From an uncultured Bacteroidia bacterium (lineage in GTDB: Bacteria > Bacteroidota > Bacteroidia > Bacteroidales > Prolixibacteraceae), in NCBI GenBank assembly GCA_903902325.1, contig CAIUUO010000105.1:1-44429 (forward strand): a stretch of DNA of 44,429 nt, read 5' to 3'. This document shows positions 9,765 to 18,128 of the stretch, piece after piece. The translations under genes and the position numbers were made by a program. Under the pieces are notes generated by a model. It saw only the letters and a program-made list of their open reading frames with translations. It was not told where the DNA came from and did no database searches. Position 1 is the first letter of the stretch. The number at the start of each line of letters is the position of its first letter.

Positions 9765-11359
9765 ACTATAAGAATTCAATATTGACAAACGGGAGCTTCC
9801 TGGTAAGCAGCATCGGTTTATTGAGTGCCGGCCTGCTTTCTCTATCTGCCTATGGACAACAGGTTGCCAAAAACGGGAAGAGGATGAATGTTCTTTTCCT
9901 GATGAGTGACCAGCATCGTGGCGATTGCATGGGTGTTGCCGGGGCTGAGTATGTCATAACTCCCAACATGGACGCTCTTGCCCATGAGGGAGTTCTTTTT
10001 GTTAAGGCCTATAGCTCCGTACCGTCCTGTTTGCCGGCACGTACAAGCCTGCTGACAGGTATGAGTCCATGGCAGAGTGGTCAGCTTGGGTACAATCCCA
10101 TTGCTGATTATCCCTACGAAGGTCCGGCCATGTTTACTGCTGCCGGATACAGAACCCATGCCGTGGGAAAAAACCACTTTACTCCCATGCGAAATACACA
10201 TGGTTATCAGACGGTTGAGTTGGAAGAAGGATGGTATTCCAAAATAGAGGGACACGAGAAATGCGACTATACCCTCTGGTTTGAGAAAAATGCACCCGGT
10301 AAGGATATAACCGCTTCGGGACTTGGTGCGAACGATCGAAGGGGTGGTATCTTCCCGTTTGAGGAATATCTTCATCCTACCTACTGGACTGCAGATCGTG
10401 CCGTTAATTTCCTCAAAACCTATAAGGATGATGCCCCCTGGCTACTCAAGGTTTCCTTTCAGAGGCCTCATTCTCCCTATGACCCGCCTGAACGATGGTA
10501 CAAACTTTACAAGGACATCAAGATTCCGCTCCCCTATATTGGTGAATGGGCAGAAAAGAAGTATGGCGTTACCGATGGATCCTTTGCCACCGACAACAAT
10601 GCCTCCCACGGTGTTTTCCCGACTCCTGAAATTATAGAATCACGTCGTTCCTACTATGCAAGTATTTCGTATGTGGATGAACAACTTGGAAGGGTTGTGC
10701 AGGCGCTAAAAGACCGGGGGGAACTTGAAAATACACTCATTCTTTATACCGCTGATCATGGCGACATGATGGGCGACCATTATTTGTGGCGCAAATGCAG
10801 GGCGTATGAAGGATCGGCCCGGATACCGATGATAATCCGATGGCCGGAAAGCATGGGACTAAAAGCCAAAAGAGGTCAAACCAGAACCGAACTGGTAGAA
10901 CTACGCGATGTTCTTCCTACATTTCTGGATGCTGCAGGAATTCCCAAGCCAACAGTCATGGATGGGGTGAGCATGCTGGATATTTTGAAAGGCAAAAAAT
11001 GGCGTCCGGTGCTGGATCTGGAACATTCACAGATCTATGAAAAGGACAATGCCTGGACGGCCCTGACTGACGGGAAATTCAAATATATCTGGTTCACGCT
11101 GACTGGTCAGGAACAATTGTTCAACCTGAAAAAAGATCCCGGGGAACTTACAGATCTGGCTTCTTCAAAGAAACAGGATAAAATTCTGCGGGAATGGAGG
11201 GAAAAAATGGTGAAGCATCTTAGTATTCGCGGAGATAAATGGGTGAAAGACGGGAAACTCGTTATTCAAAAAGAATCCATCAATTATGGTATCAACCATC
11301 CGAAATTTGGACATTCGGGAATCTCAGCAAAACCGGGTCAACTTAATACAAACCAATAG
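9761..11359 (+). CDS. S1-family sulfatase (CLPAR)
   Basis: This is a 532-aa secreted sulfatase. The signal peptide ends near LSAYGQ. The fold starts MNVLFLMSDQHRGD, and Cys90 in CLPAR is the formylglycine precursor, with Ala instead of Ser at the fourth position (CxPxR is retained). The downstream signature YTADHGDMMGDHYLW gives the second metal-binding Asp-His set, and VSFQRPHSPYDPP is the usual central motif. It overlaps the preceding sulfatase by 4 bases and its stop directly abuts the transporter start, so the block 8280-12712 is one tightly packed operon segment. The target sulfate position is unknown, but it differs in subfamily from its upstream neighbour. Confidence 0.92.
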   Translation: MNYKNSILTNGSFLVSSIGLLSAGLLSLSAYGQQVAKNGKRMNVLFLMSDQHRGDCMGVAGAEYVITPNMDALAHEGVLFVKAYSSVPSCLPARTSLLTGMSPWQSGQLGYNPIADYPYEGPAMFTAAGYRTHAVGKNHFTPMRNTHGYQTVELEEGWYSKIEGHEKCDYTLWFEKNAPGKDITASGLGANDRRGGIFPFEEYLHPTYWTADRAVNFLKTYKDDAPWLLKVSFQRPHSPYDPPERWYKLYKDIKIPLPYIGEWAEKKYGVTDGSFATDNNASHGVFPTPEIIESRRSYYASISYVDEQLGRVVQALKDRGELENTLILYTADHGDMMGDHYLWRKCRAYEGSARIPMIIRWPESMGLKAKRGQTRTELVELRDVLPTFLDAAGIPKPTVMDGVSMLDILKGKKWRPVLDLEHSQIYEKDNAWTALTDGKFKYIWFTLTGQEQLFNLKKDPGELTDLASSKKQDKILREWREKMVKHLSIRGDKWVKDGKLVIQKESINYGINHPKFGHSGISAKPGQLNTNQ

Positions 11360-12712
11360 ATGAATAAAGTTCTTTTATCCTGTACATTGGCCGCAGCATT
11401 GGGTGGTCTGTTGTTTGGTTATGATACGGTCATCATTAACGGTGCCATGCTTGACCTGGTAAAGTATTTCCATCTTACGCCCCAAATGCAGGGATGGACT
11501 GTGAGCTCAGCTTTGGTAGGATGTATTCTGGGCACATTGATGATAGGAAAAACCGGGGATAAATATGGTGCAAAAAGGATGCTGCAATTTCTGGCAGTCA
11601 TGTTTTTTGTTTCTTCTGTAGGATGCGCACTTGCCGAAAATATCAGTGTTTTCATTCTTTCAAGGTTCATTGGAGGCCTGGCTATTGGGGCTTCATCCAT
11701 TATTTGTACCACCTATATCGCAGAAATTTCCCCACCCAAACACAGGGGCTTACTGGCTGCCACCTTTCAACTGGCTATAGTTGTGGGTATTTTGATGTCA
11801 CTAATTTCCAACTATCTATTGCTGAATACCGGTGAGCACAATTGGCGTTGGATGCTTTTCAGTGGGGCAATTCCTTCCGTAGTATTTTTTGTTATGTTAT
11901 TGGTGATCAGGGATAGTCCGCGCTGGTTGGTTAAAAGAGGAAGGTTGGAGGAAGCAAGGAATAATCTGGAAGACCTTTCATCCCATGAGATTGATCCGCA
12001 AAAGACGATTCTCGAAATACAGGAATCTATTAACACGGAGAAGATTGGGAAAAGAATAAACCTCTTTAAAAAGCCATTCCGGAAAATAATCTTCATCGGA
12101 ATCTTTGTTGGCATTTTCAATCAGTTGACAGGAATAGGAGTAGTTTTCTATTATTCATCACAAATATTCAGCATTGCCGGATTTTCGAGCGACAGTTCGG
12201 TGGCTCAGAGTGTGATACTTGGAGTTACAAACCTTATTTTCACGGTCATAGCCATGGCTATTATTGACAAGGTTGGACGGAAGAAAATCTTGTTGTTTGG
12301 ACAAATGGGAATGTTTGTGGTTCTTGGCTTGTTTGGGTATGGCTTACTTTCAGGTAACATAGGCGGATTTTGGCTTGTACTGTTGCTGGTTGCTTATATT
12401 GCTTTCTTTGCTTCGTCTCAGGGAGCTGTAGTTTGGGTTCTGTTATCGGAGATGTTCCCAAACATCATCAGAGCCCGGGGAGCGTCAGTCGGGTCTTTTG
12501 CCAACTGGGTGGTCAGCGCATTGCTGAATTTTCTTTTTCCTGTTGTCATAGGCTTGTTTGGAATGACACAAGCCGCCCAACAGATGGGATTGAGCTATGC
12601 TTTCCTTTTTCTTGCGGTAGTAACTTTCATCGGTTTTATTTATTTAAAAAAATACATTGTTGAAACCAAAGGCAAGACACTCGAAGAAATTGAAAAGGAA
12701 GTGCTTTGTTGA
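11360..12712 (+). CDS. MFS sugar-porter family permease
   Basis: This is a 450-aa inner-membrane transporter with about 12 hydrophobic segments, probably a sugar:proton symporter taking in monosaccharides released in the periplasm. Sugar-porter signatures are present: FGYDTVIINGAM in helix 1, GDKYGAKRM after helix 2, RDSPRWLVKRGR at the end of helix 6, DKVGRKKILLFG in the second half, and VETKGKTLEEIE at the C-terminus. It begins immediately after the preceding sulfatase stop. Fucose, galactose or HexNAc would fit the locus. Fucose permeases are usually of another MFS family (FucP), which makes galactose or a related hexose somewhat more likely. This is inferred. Confidence 0.93.
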   Translation: MNKVLLSCTLAAALGGLLFGYDTVIINGAMLDLVKYFHLTPQMQGWTVSSALVGCILGTLMIGKTGDKYGAKRMLQFLAVMFFVSSVGCALAENISVFILSRFIGGLAIGASSIICTTYIAEISPPKHRGLLAATFQLAIVVGILMSLISNYLLLNTGEHNWRWMLFSGAIPSVVFFVMLLVIRDSPRWLVKRGRLEEARNNLEDLSSHEIDPQKTILEIQESINTEKIGKRINLFKKPFRKIIFIGIFVGIFNQLTGIGVVFYYSSQIFSIAGFSSDSSVAQSVILGVTNLIFTVIAMAIIDKVGRKKILLFGQMGMFVVLGLFGYGLLSGNIGGFWLVLLLVAYIAFFASSQGAVVWVLLSEMFPNIIRARGASVGSFANWVVSALLNFLFPVVIGLFGMTQAAQQMGLSYAFLFLAVVTFIGFIYLKKYIVETKGKTLEEIEKEVLC

Positions 12713-12729
12713 ACATTAAAAGCCAAAAT

Positions 12730-13749
12730 ATGAACGGATACGAACGAATTACTGCTGCCTTGAATGGCAAGAAACCGGACAAAGTTCCTGTGATGCTGCA
12801 CAATTTTCTTATGGCTGCAAAAGAATACGGCATTACCATGGAGCAGTACCGAAAAGATCCTCGTTTGATTGCGGAGAGTTTCATGCTGGCTGTAGAAAGA
12901 TATCAGTATGACGGCATCCTTGTCGATATAGATACAGTTACACTAGCCGGGGCCGTGGGAGTTCCTGTTGATTTTCCTGTCAATAGTCCAGCTCGCACAC
13001 ATACCGGAAACCTGATTAATCTTGAAGATGTAAGTTCTTTGAAATCCGTAAGGGTTGAGGATTACAGGTATATCCAGGTCTGGCTCGAAGCGGTGCGTAT
13101 CCTTGCCGGACAGTTTAAAAATGAGATTTATATCCGGGGAAACTGTGACCAGTCGCCTTTTTCCCTAGCCAGTATGATGCGTGGCATTCAGAATTGGATG
13201 GTCGATTTAATGATGGGTGATGACGAACGCATAGAGATTTTGCTGGATTACTGTACAGATATAACTTCTCAGTTTATCAGACTGATGGCACAGACTGGTT
13301 GTGATATGGTTTCCAATGGGGATAGTCCGGCCGGACCTGAACTTATCTCGCCCGAAATGTACCGGAAATACGCGATGCCCTACGAGAAAAGAGTCGCAGA
13401 TGTAGCCCGCGAATGTGGTATTGCTTATACCCTGCACATTTGCGGAAATACTGATTCCATTCTGGATGACATGATGGACACCGGGTCAGATGCTTTTGAA
13501 CTGGATTATAAAACCGACATATTAAAAATTCATAACAAGTTTTCAAGCAGCAGAACATTTATTGGCAATATTGATCCAAGCGGGGTTCTTTGCATGGGAT
13601 CCCCTGCATTGGTTAGGGATAAAACACTTGAACTTCTTTCTAATTACAAAGATTCCCCCAGGTTAATTGTCAATGCCGGATGTGCCATTCCTGCCGAGAC
13701 ACCTTCAGGGAATCTGAAAATGATGATTGAAACGGTCAGAAATTATTAA
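12730..13749 (+). CDS. URO-D superfamily protein of the MtaA/CmuA methyltransferase type
   Basis: This 339-aa cytosolic protein belongs to the uroporphyrinogen-decarboxylase/MtaA superfamily. It carries the zinc site of methylcobamide methyltransferases: His236 and Cys238 in TLHICGN, and Cys318 in NAGCAIP. True HemE proteins lack this H-x-C...C triad, so methyl transfer to or from a corrinoid protein is favoured over haem synthesis. The ATG at 12730 is chosen; an in-frame TTG at 12706 would overlap the transporter gene and extend the N-terminus without family support. It sits in the sulfatase/permease operon, which is unexpected. A second family member is encoded at 40964-41998 next to MtaB and MtaC homologues. 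The methyl acceptor could be tetrahydrofolate; coenzyme M is unlikely in a bacterium like this one. Confidence 0.85.
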   Translation: MNGYERITAALNGKKPDKVPVMLHNFLMAAKEYGITMEQYRKDPRLIAESFMLAVERYQYDGILVDIDTVTLAGAVGVPVDFPVNSPARTHTGNLINLEDVSSLKSVRVEDYRYIQVWLEAVRILAGQFKNEIYIRGNCDQSPFSLASMMRGIQNWMVDLMMGDDERIEILLDYCTDITSQFIRLMAQTGCDMVSNGDSPAGPELISPEMYRKYAMPYEKRVADVARECGIAYTLHICGNTDSILDDMMDTGSDAFELDYKTDILKIHNKFSSSRTFIGNIDPSGVLCMGSPALVRDKTLELLSNYKDSPRLIVNAGCAIPAETPSGNLKMMIETVRNY

Positions 13750-13851
13750 AATCTGAAACGTGAAGGTTGTCTTCAAAACATTCGCTTTTTTATAACTTTA
13801 ACAAACAGTAAATCCAGCTCTTCAAAGTCAAATACAACCAAATTTCTAAAC

Positions 13852-15309
13852 ATGAATTCCATATTGCGTTACTCCGCAGCCATTGCCGCTGCTGCTTCCT
13901 TCTTACCTTCGATTGGTGCACCCAAGCCTAAACTGCCCAACATCATTGTCGTTTTCATCGACGACATGGGTTACGGAGATCTTGGATGCTACGGAGCCAC
14001 AGGCTATACAACCCCTAATCTGGATAAAATGGCCTCCCAGGGAATCCGGTTCACTAATTTTGTCTCTGCCCAAGCCGTCTGCAGCGCCTCGCGCGCCGGG
14101 ATTATGACCGGCTGCTATCCCAACAGGGTGGGCATCTCGGGGGCACTGAACCCGGAGGCAAAGATCGGACTGAATCCCGATGAGGAGACCATCGCGGAAA
14201 TACTTAAGCAACAGCACTACAAAACAGCCGCCATCGGCAAATGGCATCTTGGGCATCTCAAGGAGTTCCTGCCGTTGCAACAGGGATTCGATGAATACCT
14301 GGGACTTCCCTATTCCAATGATATGTGGCCTGTTAACTATGATGGTACACCAATAACCCCGGAGAGCAAAGGCAGAAAATATGGCTATCCTCCATTGCCA
14401 TTGATCGAGGGGAATGAGAAAATCAGGGAGTTGAAAACAATCGATGATCAGTCGGAACTGACTACCATGTACACAGAAAGAGCCGTCCGGTTCATCAACC
14501 AAAACAAGAAGGATCCGTTCTTCCTCTATTTGGCCCATTCGATGTGCCACGTACCGCTGGCAGTATCCGCCAAGTTCAAGGGAAAGAGCCAGCAGGGACT
14601 GTTTGGCGATGTGATCATGGAAATCGACTGGTCGGTGGGCGAAATCATGAAGGCATTGGATCAGAACGGTCTGACAAAAAACACCCTCATCGTATTCACG
14701 GCCGACAATGGTCCCTGGCTCAATTTTGGCAACCATGCAGGTTCAGCGGGTGGTTTGCGCGAAGGCAAGGGCGCCAGTTTTGAAGGGGGACAGCGTGAGC
14801 CTTGCATCATGAAATGGCCGGGCCATATTCCCGAAGGAGCCATCTGCAACAAACTTGCCTCCACGATTGACCTGCTTCCAACATTTGCTACCATAACCAA
14901 CTCAGATCTTCCAAAGAAAAAAATCGATGGGGTCAACATCCTGCCTTTGATGCTGGGTGATATGAACGCCAATCCGCGTGAGACCTTCCTCTATTATTAC
15001 AGGAAAAACAGTCTGGAGGGCATCCGTAAGGGAAACTGGAAGTTGGTTTTTGCTCATCCCGGCAGGACTTATCACGGATTTGAACCCGGGAAAGACGGAT
15101 TTCCGGGAGCGACCAATGAAAATTTCCCGTTTGAGGAGGGATTGTATGACCTCCGCCGCGATCCGGGTGAACAATACGACGTCAAGGCGTTTTATCCCAA
15201 AATCGTTGCCGAGCTCAAAAAACTTGCCGATGACGCCAGGGAAGACCTTGGTGATGATTTAACAAACAATCCCGGGAAAAACAGGAGAGAGCCGGGGCGG
15301 ATTCATTAA
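13852..15309 (+). CDS. S1-family sulfatase (CSASR), arylsulfatase-A-like
   Basis: This is a 485-aa sulfatase with a signal peptide (about 1-22). It starts NIIVVFIDDMGYGDLGCYG, the classical arylsulfatase-A type. Cys77 lies in CSASR, where the usual Pro is Ala. The C-x-(A/P)-x-R form is accepted by anaerobic sulfatase-maturating enzymes. GKWHLGH and VFTADNGPWLNFGNHAGS supply the other metal and sulfate-binding residues. The C-terminus includes GLYDLRRDPGEQYDV, typical of this group. It follows a 102-base gap and may start a second transcription unit running to 23331. Galactose- or GalNAc-sulfate substrates would be usual for this type; the position is not determinable. Confidence 0.92.
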   Translation: MNSILRYSAAIAAAASFLPSIGAPKPKLPNIIVVFIDDMGYGDLGCYGATGYTTPNLDKMASQGIRFTNFVSAQAVCSASRAGIMTGCYPNRVGISGALNPEAKIGLNPDEETIAEILKQQHYKTAAIGKWHLGHLKEFLPLQQGFDEYLGLPYSNDMWPVNYDGTPITPESKGRKYGYPPLPLIEGNEKIRELKTIDDQSELTTMYTERAVRFINQNKKDPFFLYLAHSMCHVPLAVSAKFKGKSQQGLFGDVIMEIDWSVGEIMKALDQNGLTKNTLIVFTADNGPWLNFGNHAGSAGGLREGKGASFEGGQREPCIMKWPGHIPEGAICNKLASTIDLLPTFATITNSDLPKKKIDGVNILPLMLGDMNANPRETFLYYYRKNSLEGIRKGNWKLVFAHPGRTYHGFEPGKDGFPGATNENFPFEEGLYDLRRDPGEQYDVKAFYPKIVAELKKLADDAREDLGDDLTNNPGKNRREPGRIH

Positions 15310-15361
15310 AAAGGGTTGAAATTTGAAATTCATTCCTTCAAAAAAATCATAAGCACTTACC

Positions 15362-16585
15362 ATGAAGACGATATTATTCATATTAGGTTTCCTGGCTATA
15401 TTTCAGATTGGAACAACTGATAAAAAACCAAAAACTGTTTACCAGGCTCAGCCCGTCGATATTTCTGTTGTGAACGAAAATGGAAGATTACGAGTCAGTG
15501 GGTCATCCGTTTTCCAGATCCCGGACAGTTTTGTTTGGTGCGGCAGTCCTATTCAGATTAAAGGCAAGTATTATTTATTCTTTTCTGCCTGGGAATCGGG
15601 CCCGGAAATTCCTTCTTTTGCCAATAGCTGGATGCTTTACTCCAAAATTGGGTGCGCTGTATCGGATTCTCCGAATGGGAATTTTCATCGCCTGAAAATA
15701 TTCCTGAAGGGAAGAAAAGATCAGGGTGATTCAACTGCGTGGGATGCCCAGGTAGTTCATAATCCATTGATAAAAAAGTTCAATGGGAAATATTATCTCT
15801 ATTATGGGGCGAGCAAAGACCCGGGAAGTCTACCTGCCGGTACTGAAGGTGCCCAACAGTCCAAACAGGTCCGTACCAGATTGAACCAAAAGATCGGTGT
15901 CATTGAATTTAATTCCATAGAGGATTTGATGGCCGGACGGTTTATCCGATTCAATCGGCCATTGCTCTCGCCCAGGACTCGTGTTATCAACATTGAAATC
16001 ATGAACCCATCACCTCCTGGGACAGTTGCAGGACCAGATAACCTCATCGTGGTAAATCCTGCGGTAGTTTTCAGACCATCAGACAAGAAGTACCTTCTTT
16101 ATTTCAAGGGAAATATTTACGATCCAGAATGGCGCGGAGTACTGGGTGTAGCATTGAGCGATTCTCCGGCCGGACCTTTTGTGGCAACTGACAATTTTGT
16201 ATTTGATTTTACCGACAATCAGGGTAAGAAGGTCTCAGCTGAGGACCCCTATGTGTGGTATCACCGAAAGGACAAGTTGTTTTATGCTGTATTGAAAGAC
16301 TTTACCGGCAAACTTACTGGAAGTGAACCTGGGTTGGCAATGATGCAATCAGTGGATGGGATCAAATGGGTGCCCGCTCCAACTCCCCTTTTTATGAAAA
16401 AAGAACTGATATTGAAAGATGGTTCACACCTAAAAGTGGATCGGCTGGAACGTCCACAGTTATTGTTGAATGAATCGGATGACCCCACAGTACTTTTTGC
16501 CGCATGTTCTATTGACGATTGCAACCCTAAAAAAGACGGCGGAACTTTCAATGTTCAAATTCCCCTTAAAAAAATTGAAAAGTGA
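15362..16585 (+). CDS. Secreted GH43/GH117-like five-bladed beta-propeller protein
   Basis: This 407-aa protein has a short signal peptide and repeated propeller-blade motifs of the GH43/GH117-type clan: PIQIKGKYYLFFSAWES, VVHNPLIKKFNGKYYLYYG, VVNPAVVFRPSDKKYLLYF and AEDPYVWYHRKDKLFYAV. It probably removes or binds a terminal sugar of the same glycan. The first blade reads CGSP where GH43 enzymes have an Asp-Pro pair, so the usual GH43 general base is absent there. An alternative catalytic arrangement, or a non-catalytic role, is possible. Its stop overlaps the next gene's start by one base (TGATG), coupling it to the GH29 fucosidase. Assignment to a numbered family is uncertain. Confidence 0.7.
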   Translation: MKTILFILGFLAIFQIGTTDKKPKTVYQAQPVDISVVNENGRLRVSGSSVFQIPDSFVWCGSPIQIKGKYYLFFSAWESGPEIPSFANSWMLYSKIGCAVSDSPNGNFHRLKIFLKGRKDQGDSTAWDAQVVHNPLIKKFNGKYYLYYGASKDPGSLPAGTEGAQQSKQVRTRLNQKIGVIEFNSIEDLMAGRFIRFNRPLLSPRTRVINIEIMNPSPPGTVAGPDNLIVVNPAVVFRPSDKKYLLYFKGNIYDPEWRGVLGVALSDSPAGPFVATDNFVFDFTDNQGKKVSAEDPYVWYHRKDKLFYAVLKDFTGKLTGSEPGLAMMQSVDGIKWVPAPTPLFMKKELILKDGSHLKVDRLERPQLLLNESDDPTVLFAACSIDDCNPKKDGGTFNVQIPLKKIEK

Positions 16586-18066
16586 TGAAAAAATTTCAAC
16601 TCTTATTTCTCCTTTCGATATTTTGCTCCATGGCTTTCGGCCAAGCTGCTTATGAAGATGAAAGATACGTACCTGAAACCGATCCGCTGGTCTTGAAAAA
16701 GCTGGGAGAGTGGCAAAATTTAAAGTTCGGGCTGCTGATGCACTGGGGAACTTACAGCCAGTGGGGCATCGTCGAGTCATGGTCTTTGTGTCCGGAAGAT
16801 GAAGGATGGTGCAAACGTACCAAGGGAGCCAACCCCACCGACTACAACGCCTACAAAAAAGAGTACGAAGGTCTCCAGACAACCTTTAACCCAACAAGTT
16901 TTGATCCTTCCAAATGGGCCGCTGCAGCCAAAGAGGCCGGTATGAAATATGTGGTCTTCACCACCAAACACCACGACGGATTCTGCATGTTTGACTCAAA
17001 GTATACAGATTACAAGGTGACATCGGAGAAATGCCCTTTTCATACCAATCCAAAATCAAATATTGCCAAGGAAGTTTTTGATGCCTTCCGCGCTCAGGGC
17101 CTTTGGACCGGCGCCTACTTCTCCAAACCAGACTGGAACAGCAAGTATTACTGGGATCCCTATTTCCCTCCCCTGGACAGGAATGTGAACTATGATCCGG
17201 CTGAATATCCCGAAAAATGGAACAAATACATTGAATTTACCCACAACCAGATCCTGGAACTGATGTCGGATTATGGCAAAATGGATATCCTTTGGCTGGA
17301 CGGAGGATGGGTGGAAAAAAACTCAAAAGAGGCCATCACCAATTGGTACACAAGACAGGTTGCAGATTCAAAGAGCGGCTTTCTCAAGCATAAGATTGTC
17401 AATCAGGACATTAAAATGGATGAATTGGTTACAAAAGTCCGGGACAAACAGCCGGGACTGATTGTGGTCGACAGGGCTGTGCATGGAAAGAACCAGAATT
17501 ACCTGACCCCTGAAAACAGGATACCCGACAAAACGCTTCCCTATCCCTGGGAATCGTGCATCATCTCCGGCGGTGGATGGTCTTTCACACCCAATGCAAA
17601 ATACATGAGTGGCAGGGATGGGATTCATACCTTGATCAACATCGTGGCCAAAGGCGGCAACCTGCTGCTGAACATCGCCCCCGGTCCGGATGGCACCTGG
17701 CAACAGGGAGCCTATGACCTGCTGAAGGAATACGGATCGTGGCTGAAGGTGAACGGCGAGGCAATTTACAACAGCAAGGCCATTGCTCCTTTTAAAGAGG
17801 GAAATATTTGCATGACGCAGCAGGCCAACGGCAATGTTTATTTTCTCTATCTGGCAGCTAAAGATGAGAATACCCTTCCGGCTAGGATATCCATCAAATC
17901 CATGCAACCGGTGCCAGGGACTAAAGTTACAATCCTTGGCAGCAAAACCAGCCTGAGGTGGCAAAAGGAGGGAACCGGGTTTGTTGTTACAATTCCAGAA
18001 AATCTCAGGAAAAACAAACCCTGCGATTATGCCTGGGTAATCAAGGTTACTGGAATTACCAGATAG
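16585..18066 (+). CDS. GH29 alpha-L-fucosidase
   Basis: This is a retaining exo-alpha-L-fucosidase of 493 aa with a signal peptide ending near MAFGQ. The barrel includes KFGLLMHWGTYSQWG, VVFTTKHHDGFCMFDSKYTDY and the nucleophile Asp239 in MDILWLDGGWV. The ATG at 16585 overlaps the preceding stop by one base; an in-frame GTG at 16582 is less likely. A C-terminal beta-domain completes the normal length. GH29 members split into broad (A) and alpha-1,3/4-specific (B) groups, and I cannot assign the group by eye. It lies between the propeller protein and the serine-type sulfatase. Confidence 0.95.
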   Translation: MKKFQLLFLLSIFCSMAFGQAAYEDERYVPETDPLVLKKLGEWQNLKFGLLMHWGTYSQWGIVESWSLCPEDEGWCKRTKGANPTDYNAYKKEYEGLQTTFNPTSFDPSKWAAAAKEAGMKYVVFTTKHHDGFCMFDSKYTDYKVTSEKCPFHTNPKSNIAKEVFDAFRAQGLWTGAYFSKPDWNSKYYWDPYFPPLDRNVNYDPAEYPEKWNKYIEFTHNQILELMSDYGKMDILWLDGGWVEKNSKEAITNWYTRQVADSKSGFLKHKIVNQDIKMDELVTKVRDKQPGLIVVDRAVHGKNQNYLTPENRIPDKTLPYPWESCIISGGGWSFTPNAKYMSGRDGIHTLINIVAKGGNLLLNIAPGPDGTWQQGAYDLLKEYGSWLKVNGEAIYNSKAIAPFKEGNICMTQQANGNVYFLYLAAKDENTLPARISIKSMQPVPGTKVTILGSKTSLRWQKEGTGFVVTIPENLRKNKPCDYAWVIKVTGITR

Positions 18067-18128
18067 AAATTGGTCATGGACCAGCGTGCCAAAGTTGCAG
18101 GTGATAAAAGCAAAAAATTAGTTGAAGC

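Noticed and set aside
12730..13749. Annotation as uroporphyrinogen decarboxylase (haem synthesis)
   Set aside because: It has the H-x-C...C zinc triad of methylcobamide methyltransferases, which HemE lacks, and the genomic setting is not haem synthesis.
13793..13800. TAACTTTA as a promoter for the unit starting at 13852
   Set aside because: The final base of the TAnnTTTG element does not match and the upstream TTG is too far away, so it is not listed as a feature.
13903..14736. 277-aa open frame on the minus strand inside the CSASR sulfatase
   Set aside because: It is an antisense shadow; the sulfatase frame on the plus strand holds all the conserved motifs.
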